Notes: generated by a model from the sequence alone, not told the origin. A stretch of DNA of 64,000 bases from Salmonella enterica subsp. enterica serovar Choleraesuis (GCA_022846635.1 AP025685.1:3906001-3970000), one strand, 5' to 3'; positions 9,362-18,687 are shown, counted from the first letter of the stretch. A program made the numbers and translations.

Positions 9362-10141
9362 TTACTGAATCAGCCGCCCGGCCAGGCGCTCACGCAGTTC
9401 GGGCGTCAGGCCAATAGCCTTGAAAAATGACTCAACGCCGCCAAACATTTTATCCACTTCGCCAAACGCGGTATTGAGATACTCCGGACGCACCTCTAAC
9501 AGCCCGCGGATCACCCGTGGGTCTTTGTCCGGCATCGCCGCGCAAAACTCGGCCAGCAGCTGTTGATTCTCCTGCTCGCGCGCGACGTTACTATAGAGAT
9601 AGTCCTCCATAATAGTGTCGTAGTTCGCGCCCAGCGCCAGCAGAATAAGCGCAGTCGCAAACCCGGTGCGATCCTTACCCGCCGTGCAGTGGAAATATAC
9701 GCCGCCCTGAGGTGCCGTCAGCAGCCCGCTAAACAAGCGTTTCCAGGCCAGACGACAGCGCTCGTCGGCGACAAAGGCGCGGTAAATACCCGGTAACATG
9801 GCACTTACCGCATGATTATCAGAGCGCCGTACCAGCTCTCTGGGGCTGGCATTACCGCTATCCAGCACCCCTTCGAGTACATCTATGTGCAGCGTCTGGC
9901 AGTTATCCAGCGGATGGTTAGGATGCTGCGAGCGTTCTGCCGTACCGCGCAGATCGATAAGCGTCGCGACCGGGAGTTGCGCCAGCGCCCGCAGGCCCGG
10001 CGGGTTAACAAAGCTAAGATGGGCACCGCGCACCAGCCGGCGGGTTGCGATACGTCCATATGCGGTTGGATAGCCGCCTAAATCGCGGCAGTTGCAGGCT
10101 CCGTCAACGTCCAGAGTCCGGATAGTAATCGATGATGACAC
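9362..10141 (-). CDS. Tyrosine/dual-specificity protein phosphatase (Y_phosphatase3 family)
   Basis: The protein begins with the family opening NCRDLGGYPTAYGRIATRRL and contains the P-loop HCTAGKDRTG (Cx5R catalytic motif, about residues 150-160), characteristic of the bacterial tyrosine phosphatases related to IphP and to phosphoinositide phosphatases. At 259 residues it is complete. Translation probably starts at the GTG at 10141, which has AGGAGG five bases upstream. It converges with the chemoreceptor gene 20 bases away and lies downstream of gltP on the same strand, separated from it by a terminator. Substrate unknown. Confidence 0.85.
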   Translation of the reverse strand: MSSSITIRTLDVDGACNCRDLGGYPTAYGRIATRRLVRGAHLSFVNPPGLRALAQLPVATLIDLRGTAERSQHPNHPLDNCQTLHIDVLEGVLDSGNASPRELVRRSDNHAVSAMLPGIYRAFVADERCRLAWKRLFSGLLTAPQGGVYFHCTAGKDRTGFATALILLALGANYDTIMEDYLYSNVAREQENQQLLAEFCAAMPDKDPRVIRGLLEVRPEYLNTAFGEVDKMFGGVESFFKAIGLTPELRERLAGRLIQ

Positions 10142-10217
10142 GTGTCCTCCTGATGGCTGTTGGCGGCTCTATCAGACACCAGATTGGGCGATGGGTAAAG
10201 CGGGCGGGAGAAAGAAT

Positions 10218-10245
10218 CAGACTCTGACCGAACGGCCAGAGTCTG
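10218..10245 (-). terminator. Hairpin after gltP
   Basis: The inverted repeat CAGACTCTG/CAGAGTCTG lies just past the gltP stop codon on the minus strand; the following T-content is modest. Confidence 0.6.
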
Positions 10246-10252
10246 GAACGCA

Positions 10253-11572
10253 CTATTTTTTATCACCTAATACGCTGTCTTTAATACCAAACAGCTCATG
10301 CTCATACTGACGGGCTTTCTTCTTATCGAAGCGGTGCTCCCATTTGGAGATAACCAGCACGGCCAGCGCATTACCGACCACATTAAGGGCAGTACGCGCC
10401 ATATCGAGGATACGGTCGACACCGGCAATAAACGCCAGGCCTTCAAGCGGAATACCCACGCTGCCCAAGGTCGCCAGCAGTACTACGAAGGATACGCCCG
10501 GCACCCCGGCAATACCTTTCGAGGTCACCATCAGGGTCAGTACCAGAATAATTTCCTGACCGATAGACAGCTCAATACCGTAAAGCTGCGCGATAAAGAT
10601 AGCCGCGATACTCTGGTACAACGTGGAGCCATCGAGGTTAAAGGAGTAGCCGGTTGGCACCACAAAGCTAGTGATCGCCGGCGGCGCACCGTAGGCTTCC
10701 ATTTTTTCAATAATACGCGGCAGCACGCTTTCAGAACTGGCGGTGGAGTACGCCAGAATCAGTTCATCTTTGAGGATGCGAATCAGCGTCCAGATACGCA
10801 GCCCGCAAATCCGGGCCACAATTCCCAACACCACCAGAGCAAAAATCAGGATAGCGGCATAGACCAGGATAACCAGCTTAGCCAGAGGCCAAAGCGAGGC
10901 AAAACCAAAGTTAGCGACTGTCACGGAAATCAGTGCGAAAACCCCCACCGGCGCGTAGCGCATAACCATGTGAGTCACTTTGAACATGGTTTCTGAGATA
11001 GAACGGAATACGGTGACCAACGGTTCGCGGTGAGTGGCAGGCAGCGAAGAAAGACCCATACCAAACAGCACCGAGAAGAAGATAATCGGCAGCATGTCGC
11101 CTTTGGCCATCGACGCCACGATGTTGGTTGGCACCAGCGACAGAATAGTCCCCATCAACCCATGCGCGTGGCTCTGCACTTCCGCAGTGGTGTGTTCGTA
11201 TTTGGAGATGTCGACCGCTGCCAGCTGGCTCATATCAATGCCATGGCCCGGCTGGAACACGTTCGCCAGGGTGATACCCAAAATAATGGCAACGGTAGTA
11301 ATAACTTCGAAGTAAATAATCGTCTTCATCCCGATGCGGCCAAGCTGCTTGGCATCGCCCACGCCGGCTATTCCAACTACCAGCGTAGAAATAACGATAG
11401 GCACCACGATCATTTTGATCAGGTGGATAAAGATATCTCCGGCCGGAGAGAGGAAGTTGGCGACCAGCCAGTCGCGCATTTCTGGCTGATAATGAAGGAA
11501 ACTACCCAGCATAATGCCCAGCACCAGAGCCAGCAGAATCTGCCAGGCCAGGCTGACCTTTTGAGTTTTCAT
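10253..11572 (-). CDS. gltP: Glutamate/aspartate:proton symporter GltP
   Basis: This 439-residue membrane protein is a DAACS (sodium/proton:dicarboxylate) symporter. The sequence shows the family's eight transmembrane segments with hairpin loops, the serine-rich re-entrant loop (YSTASSESVLPRIIEKME) and the substrate motif region (GYSFNLDGSTLYQSIA, then GIAGVPG). E. coli GltP imports L-glutamate and L-aspartate with protons. In E. coli gltP lies beyond the nrf operon from acs; here it sits directly divergent from acs, so the nrf block is absent or elsewhere. Confidence 0.92.
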   Translation of the reverse strand: MKTQKVSLAWQILLALVLGIMLGSFLHYQPEMRDWLVANFLSPAGDIFIHLIKMIVVPIVISTLVVGIAGVGDAKQLGRIGMKTIIYFEVITTVAIILGITLANVFQPGHGIDMSQLAAVDISKYEHTTAEVQSHAHGLMGTILSLVPTNIVASMAKGDMLPIIFFSVLFGMGLSSLPATHREPLVTVFRSISETMFKVTHMVMRYAPVGVFALISVTVANFGFASLWPLAKLVILVYAAILIFALVVLGIVARICGLRIWTLIRILKDELILAYSTASSESVLPRIIEKMEAYGAPPAITSFVVPTGYSFNLDGSTLYQSIAAIFIAQLYGIELSIGQEIILVLTLMVTSKGIAGVPGVSFVVLLATLGSVGIPLEGLAFIAGVDRILDMARTALNVVGNALAVLVISKWEHRFDKKKARQYEHELFGIKDSVLGDKK

Positions 11573-11989
11573 AATGTTATTTCTTCCTTAACAGAGGCCA
11601 TTCCCTGATTCGCGGGCGGCAACAAGCCTCCCAAGGGGTCTGACAAACTTCGGAATGTGTAGGGACTGCGGTTAGGGCAGTATCAGTACCATCTGGGAGG
11701 CGGGTAAGGCAAGTATTGATCTTCTCAAGCTCTTAACCAAATTAACTTCTGTAACAACAATTTTTTCACTTCGACTTATATAACCTACTGTTATTAAATC
11801 ATCTTTTATATCCATTTTTTAAATAATGATATTGAGTAATTATTTCTCGTCAAAGAATCGTTTGAACACTTTTTAACCCATTCATTCATTGCGTGATCTG
11901 CCGCCCAAAAAGTAAACAAAGCGATTCGGCTCTCTTTTATTAACCTTTGATTGACATAATATTAACAACTCAAAAAGGAGAAATAGAAT
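11573..11989. promoter_or_regulatory. gltP-acs divergent intergenic region
   Basis: This 417 bp gap holds the promoters for gltP (minus) and acs (plus). The acs side is AT-rich with a clear AAAAAGGAG ribosome-binding site before the start codon. Near gltP, GCCTCCCA (11626-11633) and TGGGAGGC (11694-11701) are complementary and could fold the gltP leader. I do not see a match I would defend to CRP or FNR sites, although E. coli acs is CRP-controlled. Confidence 0.45.
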
Positions 11990-13945
11990 ATGAGCCAGAT
12001 TCACAAGCACTCTATTCCCGCAAATATTGCGGAACACTGCCTGATAAATCCAACCCAGTACCAGGAAAAATACCAGCAATCCATTAATGAACCTGATGTT
12101 TATTGGGGTGAACAGGGCAAAATCCTTAATTGGATCAAGCCTTATAGCAAAGTTAAAAACACCTCTTTTGCGCCAGGAAACATCTCCATTAAATGGTTTG
12201 AAGACGGCACCTTAAACCTGGCTGCCAACTGCCTCGATCGCCATCTGGAAACGCAGGGCGACAGCCCGGCCATCATCTGGGAAGGCGACGATGCCAACCA
12301 GAGCCAGACCCTGACTTACCGCGAATTACACCGCCAGGTCTGCCAGTTTGCCAATGTGTTAACCAACCTTGGCATTAAAAAAGGCGACGTGGTTGCTATC
12401 TATATGCCAATGGTGCCGGAGGCCGCCGTCGCAATGCTGGCCTGTGCCCGCATCGGCGCTATCCATTCAGTTATTTTTGGCGGCTTTTCCCCAGAGGCCG
12501 TAGCCGGACGCGTGGTCGACTCCAACTCACGGCTGATTATCACCGCCGATGAGGGGGTACGCGCCGGTCGTTCAATCCCGCTGAAAAAGAACGTGGATGA
12601 CGCGCTGAAAAACCCAGCCGTTACCTCGGTCGATCGCGTCGTGGTATTCCAGCGTACCGGCGGCAACGTCAGCTGGCAGGAAGGCCGCGATCTGTGGTGG
12701 CATGACCTGATGGCCGACGCCAGCCCACAGCATCAGGCGGTAGAGATGAACGCTGAAGATCCATTGTTCATCCTTTACACCTCTGGCTCTACCGGCAAGC
12801 CAAAAGGCGTGTTGCACACCACCGGGGGTTATCTGGTGTACGCCGCAACCACCTTTAAATACGCTTTTGATTATCAGCCGGGTGAAGTTTACTGGTGCAC
12901 CGCTGATGTAGGCTGGGTGACCGGCCATAGCTACCTGCTTTATGGTCCGCTGGCCTGCGGTGCCACAACCTTAATGTTTGAAGGCGTGCCAAACTGGCCA
13001 CAGCCAAACCGTATGGCGCAGGTAGTTGATAAACATCAGGTAAATATCCTGTACACCGCGCCAACGGCTATTCGTGCTCTGATGGCCGAAGGTGATAAAG
13101 CGATAGAAGGCACTCGTCGCGATTCGCTGCGTATTCTGGGTTCCGTTGGCGAGCCAATCAACCCGGAAGCATGGGAGTGGTTCTGGAACAAAATCGGTAA
13201 TCAGAAATGCCCGGTGATTGATACCTGGTGGCAGACTGAAACCGGCGGTTTCATGATAACTCCCCTGCCCGGTGCAACGGAGCTGAAAGCAGGTTCCGCT
13301 ACCCGTCCTTTCTTTGGGGTTCAGCCAGCGCTGGTTGATAACGAAGGCAATATTTTAGACGGCGCAACCGAAGGTAATCTGGTCATTACCGATTCGTGGC
13401 CTGGTCAGGCGCGCACTCTGTTTGGTGACCACGAGCGTTTCGAGCAAACCTATTTCTCTACCTTTAAAAACTACTATTTCAGCGGCGATGGCGCGCGGCG
13501 CGATGAGGATGGTTACTTCTGGATTACCGGGCGCGTTGATGACGTGCTGAACGTCTCCGGTCACCGCCTCGGCACCGCTGAAATTGAGTCGGCCCTGGTT
13601 TCACATCCGAAAGTAGCCGAGGCCGCGGTTGTGGGAATCCCGCATAGCATTAAGGGCCAGGCGATTTACGCTTATGTCACGCTCAATAGCGGCGAAGAGC
13701 CTAACCAGGAGCTGTACAGCGAAGTGCGCGCCTGGGTACGCAAAGAGATTGGTCCGATAGCCACGCCAGACGTGTTGCACTGGACTGATGCGCTGCCAAA
13801 AACCCGCTCAGGCAAAATCATGCGTCGTATCCTGCGCAAAATCGCCACCGGAGATACCGGGAGCCTGGGCGACACTTCAACTCTCGCCGATCCGGGCGTG
13901 GTTGAGAAGCTGCTGGAAGAGAAGCAGTCCATCACCATGCCATAA
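11990..13945 (+). CDS. acs: Acetyl-coenzyme A synthetase
   Basis: The 651-residue enzyme converts acetate, ATP and CoA to acetyl-CoA via acetyl-AMP, the high-affinity acetate scavenging route. Visible motifs are the ATP/AMP loop YTSGSTGKPKGVLH (near residue 263), the WWQTETGG core motif, YFSGDGARRDEDGY with the hinge after it, and the C-terminal PKTRSGKIMRR whose lysine (about residue 608) is the known acetylation switch. Length equals the E. coli enzyme. It heads the acs-yjcH-actP operon. Confidence 0.97.
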   Translation: MSQIHKHSIPANIAEHCLINPTQYQEKYQQSINEPDVYWGEQGKILNWIKPYSKVKNTSFAPGNISIKWFEDGTLNLAANCLDRHLETQGDSPAIIWEGDDANQSQTLTYRELHRQVCQFANVLTNLGIKKGDVVAIYMPMVPEAAVAMLACARIGAIHSVIFGGFSPEAVAGRVVDSNSRLIITADEGVRAGRSIPLKKNVDDALKNPAVTSVDRVVVFQRTGGNVSWQEGRDLWWHDLMADASPQHQAVEMNAEDPLFILYTSGSTGKPKGVLHTTGGYLVYAATTFKYAFDYQPGEVYWCTADVGWVTGHSYLLYGPLACGATTLMFEGVPNWPQPNRMAQVVDKHQVNILYTAPTAIRALMAEGDKAIEGTRRDSLRILGSVGEPINPEAWEWFWNKIGNQKCPVIDTWWQTETGGFMITPLPGATELKAGSATRPFFGVQPALVDNEGNILDGATEGNLVITDSWPGQARTLFGDHERFEQTYFSTFKNYYFSGDGARRDEDGYFWITGRVDDVLNVSGHRLGTAEIESALVSHPKVAEAAVVGIPHSIKGQAIYAYVTLNSGEEPNQELYSEVRAWVRKEIGPIATPDVLHWTDALPKTRSGKIMRRILRKIATGDTGSLGDTSTLADPGVVEKLLEEKQSITMP

Positions 13946-13963
13946 CCCATAACTCACACCAAA

Positions 13964-13988
13964 ACGCCCCCGGAACTCCCGGGGGCGT
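13964..13988 (+). other. Strong GC-rich hairpin between acs and yjcH
   Basis: ACGCCCCCGG-AACTC-CCGGGGGCGT is a perfect 10-bp stem with no T-run after it. It lies 18 bases past the acs stop inside the operon. It could stabilise the acs message against 3' decay or partly attenuate yjcH-actP. Confidence 0.6.
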
Positions 13989-14113
13989 GGAATGCCGTGC
14001 TGTATTTCCGCTTTCGAAGAAAGGGGAAACCGGGAGGAGGCAAGCCTCCCTGACTACACATAAGACTGTAATAAAAAACGACAATCTGTCCTTATCACCT
14101 CTGGAGACCTGTG

Positions 14114-14428
14114 ATGAATGAACCCATTTATCAACGGATAGAAGACAGTGCGCAATTCAGGGAGTTAGTCGAAAAACGGCAACGGTTTGCCGGCATTCTG
14201 TCACTTATCATGCTTGTTATTTATATCGGCTTTATTCTGCTTATCGCCTTTGCACCGGAATGGCTTGGCACTCCGCTCGGCCCGGATACTAACGTAACGC
14301 GAGGTATCCCTATCGGTATTGGGGTTATCGTTGTTTCGTTTGTCCTCACCGGCATTTATGTCTGGCGAGCCAATGGCGAATTCGATCGCCTTAATAATGC
14401 CGTGCTGAGCGAGGTGAAGGCATCATGA
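14114..14428 (+). CDS. yjcH: Inner-membrane protein YjcH (DUF485)
   Basis: The 104-residue product matches E. coli YjcH along its length (IYQRIEDSAQFRELVEKRQR, then VTRGIPIGIGVI) and has two transmembrane helices, the DUF485 layout. It always accompanies the acetate permease ActP and may be an accessory subunit, though its role is unproven. Two ATGs occur in a row; the second (14114) gives the E. coli-like N-terminus. Its stop overlaps the actP start (ATGA), so the two are translationally coupled. Confidence 0.93.
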   Translation: MNEPIYQRIEDSAQFRELVEKRQRFAGILSLIMLVIYIGFILLIAFAPEWLGTPLGPDTNVTRGIPIGIGVIVVSFVLTGIYVWRANGEFDRLNNAVLSEVKAS

Positions 14429-16083
14429 AAAAATGGAAGGCTCTTCTTCTTTCCGCTCTGCTGACGCTTCCGGCGCTGGCAGGAGCCGCCGATGCCATCA
14501 CCGGCAGCGTGCAGCGCCAGCCAACCAACTGGCAGGCCATTGTGATGTTCGTTATTTTCGTGGCACTCACTCTAGGCATTACCTATTGGGCATCCAAGCG
14601 AACAAAATCGCGCAGCGATTATTACACCGCCGGGGGTAATATCACCGGGTTCCAGAATGGCCTGGCTATTGCCGGCGACTTCATGTCTGCGGCGTCATTC
14701 CTGGGCATTTCCGCCCTGGTCTATACCTCAGGCTACGATGGCCTTATCTATTCGCTGGGCTTCCTGGTCGGCTGGCCAATTATTCTGTTCTTAATTGCTG
14801 AACGCCTGCGCAACCTTGGGCGCTATACCTTCGCAGATGTAGCCTCTTATCGTCTGAAGCAGAAGCCTATCCGCACCCTGTCTGCCTGCGGTTCCCTGGT
14901 GGTGGTTGCGCTGTATCTGATTGCTCAGATGGTCGGTGCCGGTAAACTTATCCAGCTGCTGTTCGGCCTGAACTACCATGTTGCGGTCGTGCTGGTCGGC
15001 GTGCTGATGGTGATGTATGTGCTGTTTGGCGGCATGCTGGCAACCACCTGGGTGCAGATTATTAAAGCCATCCTGCTGCTGTTCGGTGCCAGTTTTATGG
15101 CCTTTATGGTAATGAAGCACGTGGGTTTCAGTTTCAATAACCTGTTCACCGAGGCGATGGCCGTGCACCCGAAAGGCGCGGATATTATGCGTCCGGGAGG
15201 ATTGGTCAGTGACCCTATCTCAGCGCTCTCGCTGGGCCTGGGGCTGATGTTCGGTACTGCCGGATTGCCACATATCCTGATGCGTTTCTTCACGGTTAGC
15301 GACGCCCGTGAAGCTCGTAAGAGTGTGTTCTACGCCACTGGATTTATGGGTTATTTCTACATTCTGACCTTCATCATCGGTTTCGGTGCCATCATGCTGG
15401 TCGGCGCCAACCCGGCGTTTAAAGATGCTACCGGTGCGTTGATTGGCGGAACCAATATGGCGGCGGTTCATCTGGCCGATGCGGTTGGCGGACACCTGTT
15501 CCTTGGCTTTATCTCCGCGGTTGCCTTCGCCACCATTCTGGCCGTAGTAGCCGGGCTGACGTTGGCAGGCGCTTCGGCGGTCTCTCATGACCTGTATGCC
15601 AACGTATTCCGCAAAGGTGCTTCCGAACGTGAAGAGCTGCGGGTATCCAAAATTACCGTTCTGGTTCTGGGCGTTGTCGCCATCCTGCTGGGTATTTTGT
15701 TTGAAAATCAGAATATCGCGTTCATGGTTGGTCTGGCATTCTCCATCGCCGCGAGCTGTAACTTCCCTATTATTCTGCTGTCGATGTATTGGTCAAAACT
15801 GACCACCCGCGGCGCGATGATAGGCGGCTGGCTGGGCCTGTTGACTGCCGTCGTGCTGATGATCCTTGGCCCGACTATATGGGTGAAAATACTCGGTCAC
15901 GCGACTGCGGTGTTCCCATATGAATATCCGGCGCTGTTCTCCATCGCTGTAGCATTTATCGGAATTTGGGTATTCTCCATTACCGATAACAGCGAAGAAG
16001 GTGCTCGGGAACGCGACCTGTTCCGCGCGCAGTTTATTCGCTCGCAGACCGGTTTTGGGATCGAGCAGGGCCGCGCTCACTAA
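14425..16083 (+). CDS. actP: Cation/acetate symporter ActP
   Basis: This 552-residue solute:sodium symporter has an N-terminal signal-like segment (MKKWKALLLSALLTLPALAGA), about thirteen transmembrane helices, and the SSS signatures RTKSRSDYYTAGGNITGFQN (cytoplasmic loop) and GTAGLPHILMRFFTV. E. coli ActP takes up acetate, glycolate and also tellurite. It completes the acs-yjcH-actP operon, so uptake and activation of acetate are co-expressed. A strong terminator follows. Confidence 0.95.
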   Translation: MKKWKALLLSALLTLPALAGAADAITGSVQRQPTNWQAIVMFVIFVALTLGITYWASKRTKSRSDYYTAGGNITGFQNGLAIAGDFMSAASFLGISALVYTSGYDGLIYSLGFLVGWPIILFLIAERLRNLGRYTFADVASYRLKQKPIRTLSACGSLVVVALYLIAQMVGAGKLIQLLFGLNYHVAVVLVGVLMVMYVLFGGMLATTWVQIIKAILLLFGASFMAFMVMKHVGFSFNNLFTEAMAVHPKGADIMRPGGLVSDPISALSLGLGLMFGTAGLPHILMRFFTVSDAREARKSVFYATGFMGYFYILTFIIGFGAIMLVGANPAFKDATGALIGGTNMAAVHLADAVGGHLFLGFISAVAFATILAVVAGLTLAGASAVSHDLYANVFRKGASEREELRVSKITVLVLGVVAILLGILFENQNIAFMVGLAFSIAASCNFPIILLSMYWSKLTTRGAMIGGWLGLLTAVVLMILGPTIWVKILGHATAVFPYEYPALFSIAVAFIGIWVFSITDNSEEGARERDLFRAQFIRSQTGFGIEQGRAH

Positions 16084-16109
16084 TTAGCGGACGTGGTTCG
16101 ATAGCGTAG

Positions 16110-16143
16110 CCGTCGCCGGGTAACCGGCGGCGGTTTTTTTTTT
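16110..16143 (+). terminator. Rho-independent terminator of the acs-yjcH-actP operon
   Basis: CCGTCGCCGG-GTAA-CCGGCGGCGG (one mismatch) is followed by ten consecutive T. Confidence 0.93.
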
Positions 16144-16224
16144 GGCGGTAGGCGGTGCGTGGTCAGGGAGGCGGGGGTTATATGTAGATATTTACCAGCA
16201 GCGGCCTGTCTGGGATATGGCAAA

Positions 16225-16862
16225 GTTCCGTTCACTTGCGTTTCGCAGAATATAACCCGCACACCACACGTGAACGGGTAAAGGGGCTGTGCCGACAGCC
16301 CCTTTACAATCCCAGCGGCCCCTGTTCGTCCCGGTGCTGCGCACTGCGCTTACCTCCCGCGCGGTCTCCGGCGGTCGGCGGTACGCGACATCCTGTCTTG
16401 TTCCGCCTCAGTCCGACGTCCTGTCGGGCTGACCGCCTGCGTCAGCGCTTCGGTTCGCCGGGCCGGATGGGGGGAGGATCTTGCTGCCAGTTGAGAAACA
16501 AACAGCAGCGATATTGCCACTATAAAAAAACAAAATTTGAAGCGGCATTCCCCCGGCTGAAAATCGCCGACGCGTTTGCGGCTGACCGGGAGCGGCCACA
16601 GGGATGTGGCCGCAGGGCGGGAGCTGCATTGACGCAGCATACCGCCCGTGCCCGAAAGTCAGCCGCAGGAAGCGGAGGGAACTGCGCAGCAGCGATTTTG
16701 TGGCCGGTCGCCCGGGAGTGCAGAGGGCGGCGGCGACAGAGCCGCCCTTTGCGCGCTCTGAGTGCCGTGATTAAGTCAGGCTTTCCACTTATAAGAGCGC
16801 AACCAGCACTGGCATTACATATGGATATCTGCCTGCGGGAGTTCATCTGAAATCAGGTGAGG
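16225..16862. repeat. Tandem repeat unit A (638 bp) of unknown type
   Basis: This unit starts GTTCCGTTCAC and runs to the next copy. Its first 95 bases and last ~330 bases are nearly identical to unit B, whereas the middle (about 16320-16490) is diverged. The head folds into two abutting stem-loops: CCGTTCAC (16228-16235) with GTGAACGG (16270-16277), containing a small TGCG-TTT-CGCA hairpin, then a perfect 13-bp stem GTAAAGGGGCTGT/ACAGCCCCTTTAC (16278-16307). Open frames exist on both strands but are not conserved between units in full. I do not recognise the element. Confidence 0.8.
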
Positions 16863-17483
16863 GTTCCGTTCACTTGCGTTTCGCAGAATATAATCCGCAC
16901 ACCACACGTGAACGGGTAAAGGGGCTGTGCCGACAGCCCCTTTACAATCCCAGCGGCCCCAGAAGAAACCGGTGCTTCGCACTGCGTTCACCTGCGTTCC
17001 GCGCTGACTGCGGCGTCGCGACTCGACATCCCTGTCTCTACGCGTTTCAGTCCGCCATCCCTGGCGGCCTGGCCTGGTCAGTCGGACTTCGGTTCACCGG
17101 TTTCCATGGGGGAGCGGGCCTGCGTTGATATGCAGGTAACGAACAGCAGCGATATTGCCGCTATAAAAAAACATAAACTGAAGCGGCATAACCCCGGCTG
17201 AAAATCGCCGACGCGTTTGCGGCTGACCGGGAGCGCTCACAGGGATGAGACGAGTAAACAGCATACCGCCCGTGCCCGAAAGGCAGCCACAAGAAGCGGA
17301 GGGAACTGCGCAGCAGCGATTTTGTGGCCGGTCGCCGGGGAGTGCAGAGGGCGGCGACAGAGCCGCCCTTTGCGCGCTCTGAGTGCCGTGATTAAGTCAG
17401 GCTTTCCACTTATAGGAGCGCAATCAGCACTGGCATTACATATGGATATCTGCCTGCGGGAGTTCATCTGAAATTAAGTAAAG
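16863..17483. repeat. Tandem repeat unit B (621 bp) of unknown type
   Basis: This is the second copy, directly abutting unit A in the same orientation. The stem-loop pair recurs at 16866-16945 with a single change (C to T) that falls in an unpaired position. Small deletions relative to unit A (for example around 17240-17265, and three bases in the GGCGGC run near 17355) break the long frame present in unit A, which argues against a conserved protein. The tail, ending with GGAGTTCATCTGAAAT, is nearly identical to that of unit A. Confidence 0.8.
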
Positions 17484-17566
17484 GTTCCGTTCACATGCGT
17501 ATCGCAGAATATAACCCGCACACCACTCGTGAACGGGTAAAGGGGCTGTGCCGACAGCCCCTTCCC
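17484..17566. repeat. Truncated third repeat copy (head stem-loops only)
   Basis: Only about 83 bases of the unit are present: the CCGTTCAC/GTGAACGG stem (17487-17536) and the following GGGGCTGT/ACAGCCCC stem, which ends early at the cidB side. Changes against units A and B (TTGCG to ATGCG, loop TTT to TAT, CACAC to CACTC) are all in unpaired bases. On the minus strand this stem lies just after the cidB stop and could act as its terminator. Confidence 0.75.
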
Positions 17567-17578
17567 CAACTACCCCCA

Positions 17579-18268
17579 TCAAAACAACACAGCGACAAAC
17601 AATGGTGCCAGCACCACCATCACTATCCCTGACAACATCATCACCAGACTCGCTATCACCCCCTCCTGTGGCCCCAGCTCATACGAACGAGCAGTGCCCG
17701 CACCATGGGATGCCGCGCCAAACCCTGCCCCTTTCGCCAGCCCGGCTTTAATCGACATACGCAGAAACAACGCATCGCCCACAGACATGCCAAACACACC
17801 TGTGACTACCACAAACAGTGCCACCAAATCCGGTTTACCGCCCATAGTCTCGGTGGCAGCCAATGCAAAAGGCGTAGTCACCGAACGCACCGCCAGACTA
17901 CGCTGTACTTCATCTGAGAGAGTAAACAACCGCGCCAACCATACCGAACTGGTGACGGCCACTAGCGTTGCGGTAATAACTCCGGCGGTTAGCGACATCC
18001 AGTGGCGGCGAATCACCGCCAGATTGTCATAAACCGGTACCGCAAAGGCCAGCGTCGCCGGGCCAAGTAGCCATAACAGCCAGTGAGTTTCACCGATGTA
18101 GTCCCGATAGGAGATATGACCAAAAGCCAGCCAGATAACCAAAAGTACTGGTGTGAGGATAAGCGGCATCAACGGCAGTTTACGCCAGCGACGGTATAAC
18201 CGTTTATTCGCGTAATAGAGCGCCAGCGTCACCACCAGGCACAGTATGCTCAGCATTAATCTGCTCAT
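17579..18268 (-). CDS. CidB/LrgB-family membrane protein
   Basis: This 229-residue integral membrane protein has six to seven hydrophobic segments and the LrgB signatures (LLGPATLAFAVPVY, VTTPFALAATETMGG and GFGAASHGAGTARS). The family (CidB/LrgB, YohK in E. coli) works with a small CidA/LrgA partner; the pair resembles holin/antiholin systems and has been linked to murein hydrolase control, pyruvate uptake and plastid glycolate/glycerate transport. It overlaps cidA by four bases, so both are one transcript, divergent from a LysR gene. E. coli has yohJK elsewhere, so this is probably a second, LysR-controlled copy. Confidence 0.87.
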   Translation of the reverse strand: MSRLMLSILCLVVTLALYYANKRLYRRWRKLPLMPLILTPVLLVIWLAFGHISYRDYIGETHWLLWLLGPATLAFAVPVYDNLAVIRRHWMSLTAGVITATLVAVTSSVWLARLFTLSDEVQRSLAVRSVTTPFALAATETMGGKPDLVALFVVVTGVFGMSVGDALFLRMSIKAGLAKGAGFGAASHGAGTARSYELGPQEGVIASLVMMLSGIVMVVLAPLFVAVLF

Positions 18269-18687
18269 TGCGGCTCCTGGCGACCGGCTGCCCGGCGCAG
18301 CTCATAGCGATACACTTTATCCACCACCCAGGCCGTAGAACCAAGCACCAGAATAGTACTAAGCGCAATCACCGCAAAAATACGCCAGCCATCCACCAGC
18401 ATCAGGTGTTGATAGTTCACTACTGCGACCACCGCCGGAACAAAGAACAACAGCATTTCGGTCAGCAGCCAGCGTGAACCGGCTCTGAGCCAGTCCAGAG
18501 GAATAACTCTGGCAATAATCAGCCCCAGCAATAGCAGCAGCCCCACCACATTGGCAGGCAGGGGTAAATGTAACCAGGCGTCGAGACGCTCGGCCAGAAT
18601 GAATAAGCCAGCATAGAGAACTATCTGGACGGGAACCTGAAGGCGCGTAAGTAATAGCGGCGTCTGACGGCGAAGAGCCAAAGCCAT
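18265..18687 (-). CDS. CidA/LrgA-family holin-like membrane protein
   Basis: The 140-residue product has four transmembrane segments and the CidA/LrgA core (PVQIVLYAGLFILAERL, then LPANVVGLLLLLGLI, the 'P.P..v.G..lLl..L' motif). It is the small partner of the following CidB/LrgB gene. The start at 18687 (preceded by AGGATCT) gives the normal family length; an 18-codon extension to 18741 would overlap the promoter shared with the divergent LysR gene. CidA proteins oligomerise in the inner membrane like holins. Confidence 0.83.
   Translation of the reverse strand: MALALRRQTPLLLTRLQVPVQIVLYAGLFILAERLDAWLHLPLPANVVGLLLLLGLIIARVIPLDWLRAGSRWLLTEMLLFFVPAVVAVVNYQHLMLVDGWRIFAVIALSTILVLGSTAWVVDKVYRYELRRAAGRQEPQ

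Noticed and set aside
16236..16850. Long open frame through repeat unit A on the plus strand, and frames on the minus strand of both units
   Set aside because: The frame is broken by deletions and stops in unit B, has a GC-rich Arg/Ala/Ser make-up typical of chance frames, and no family likeness.
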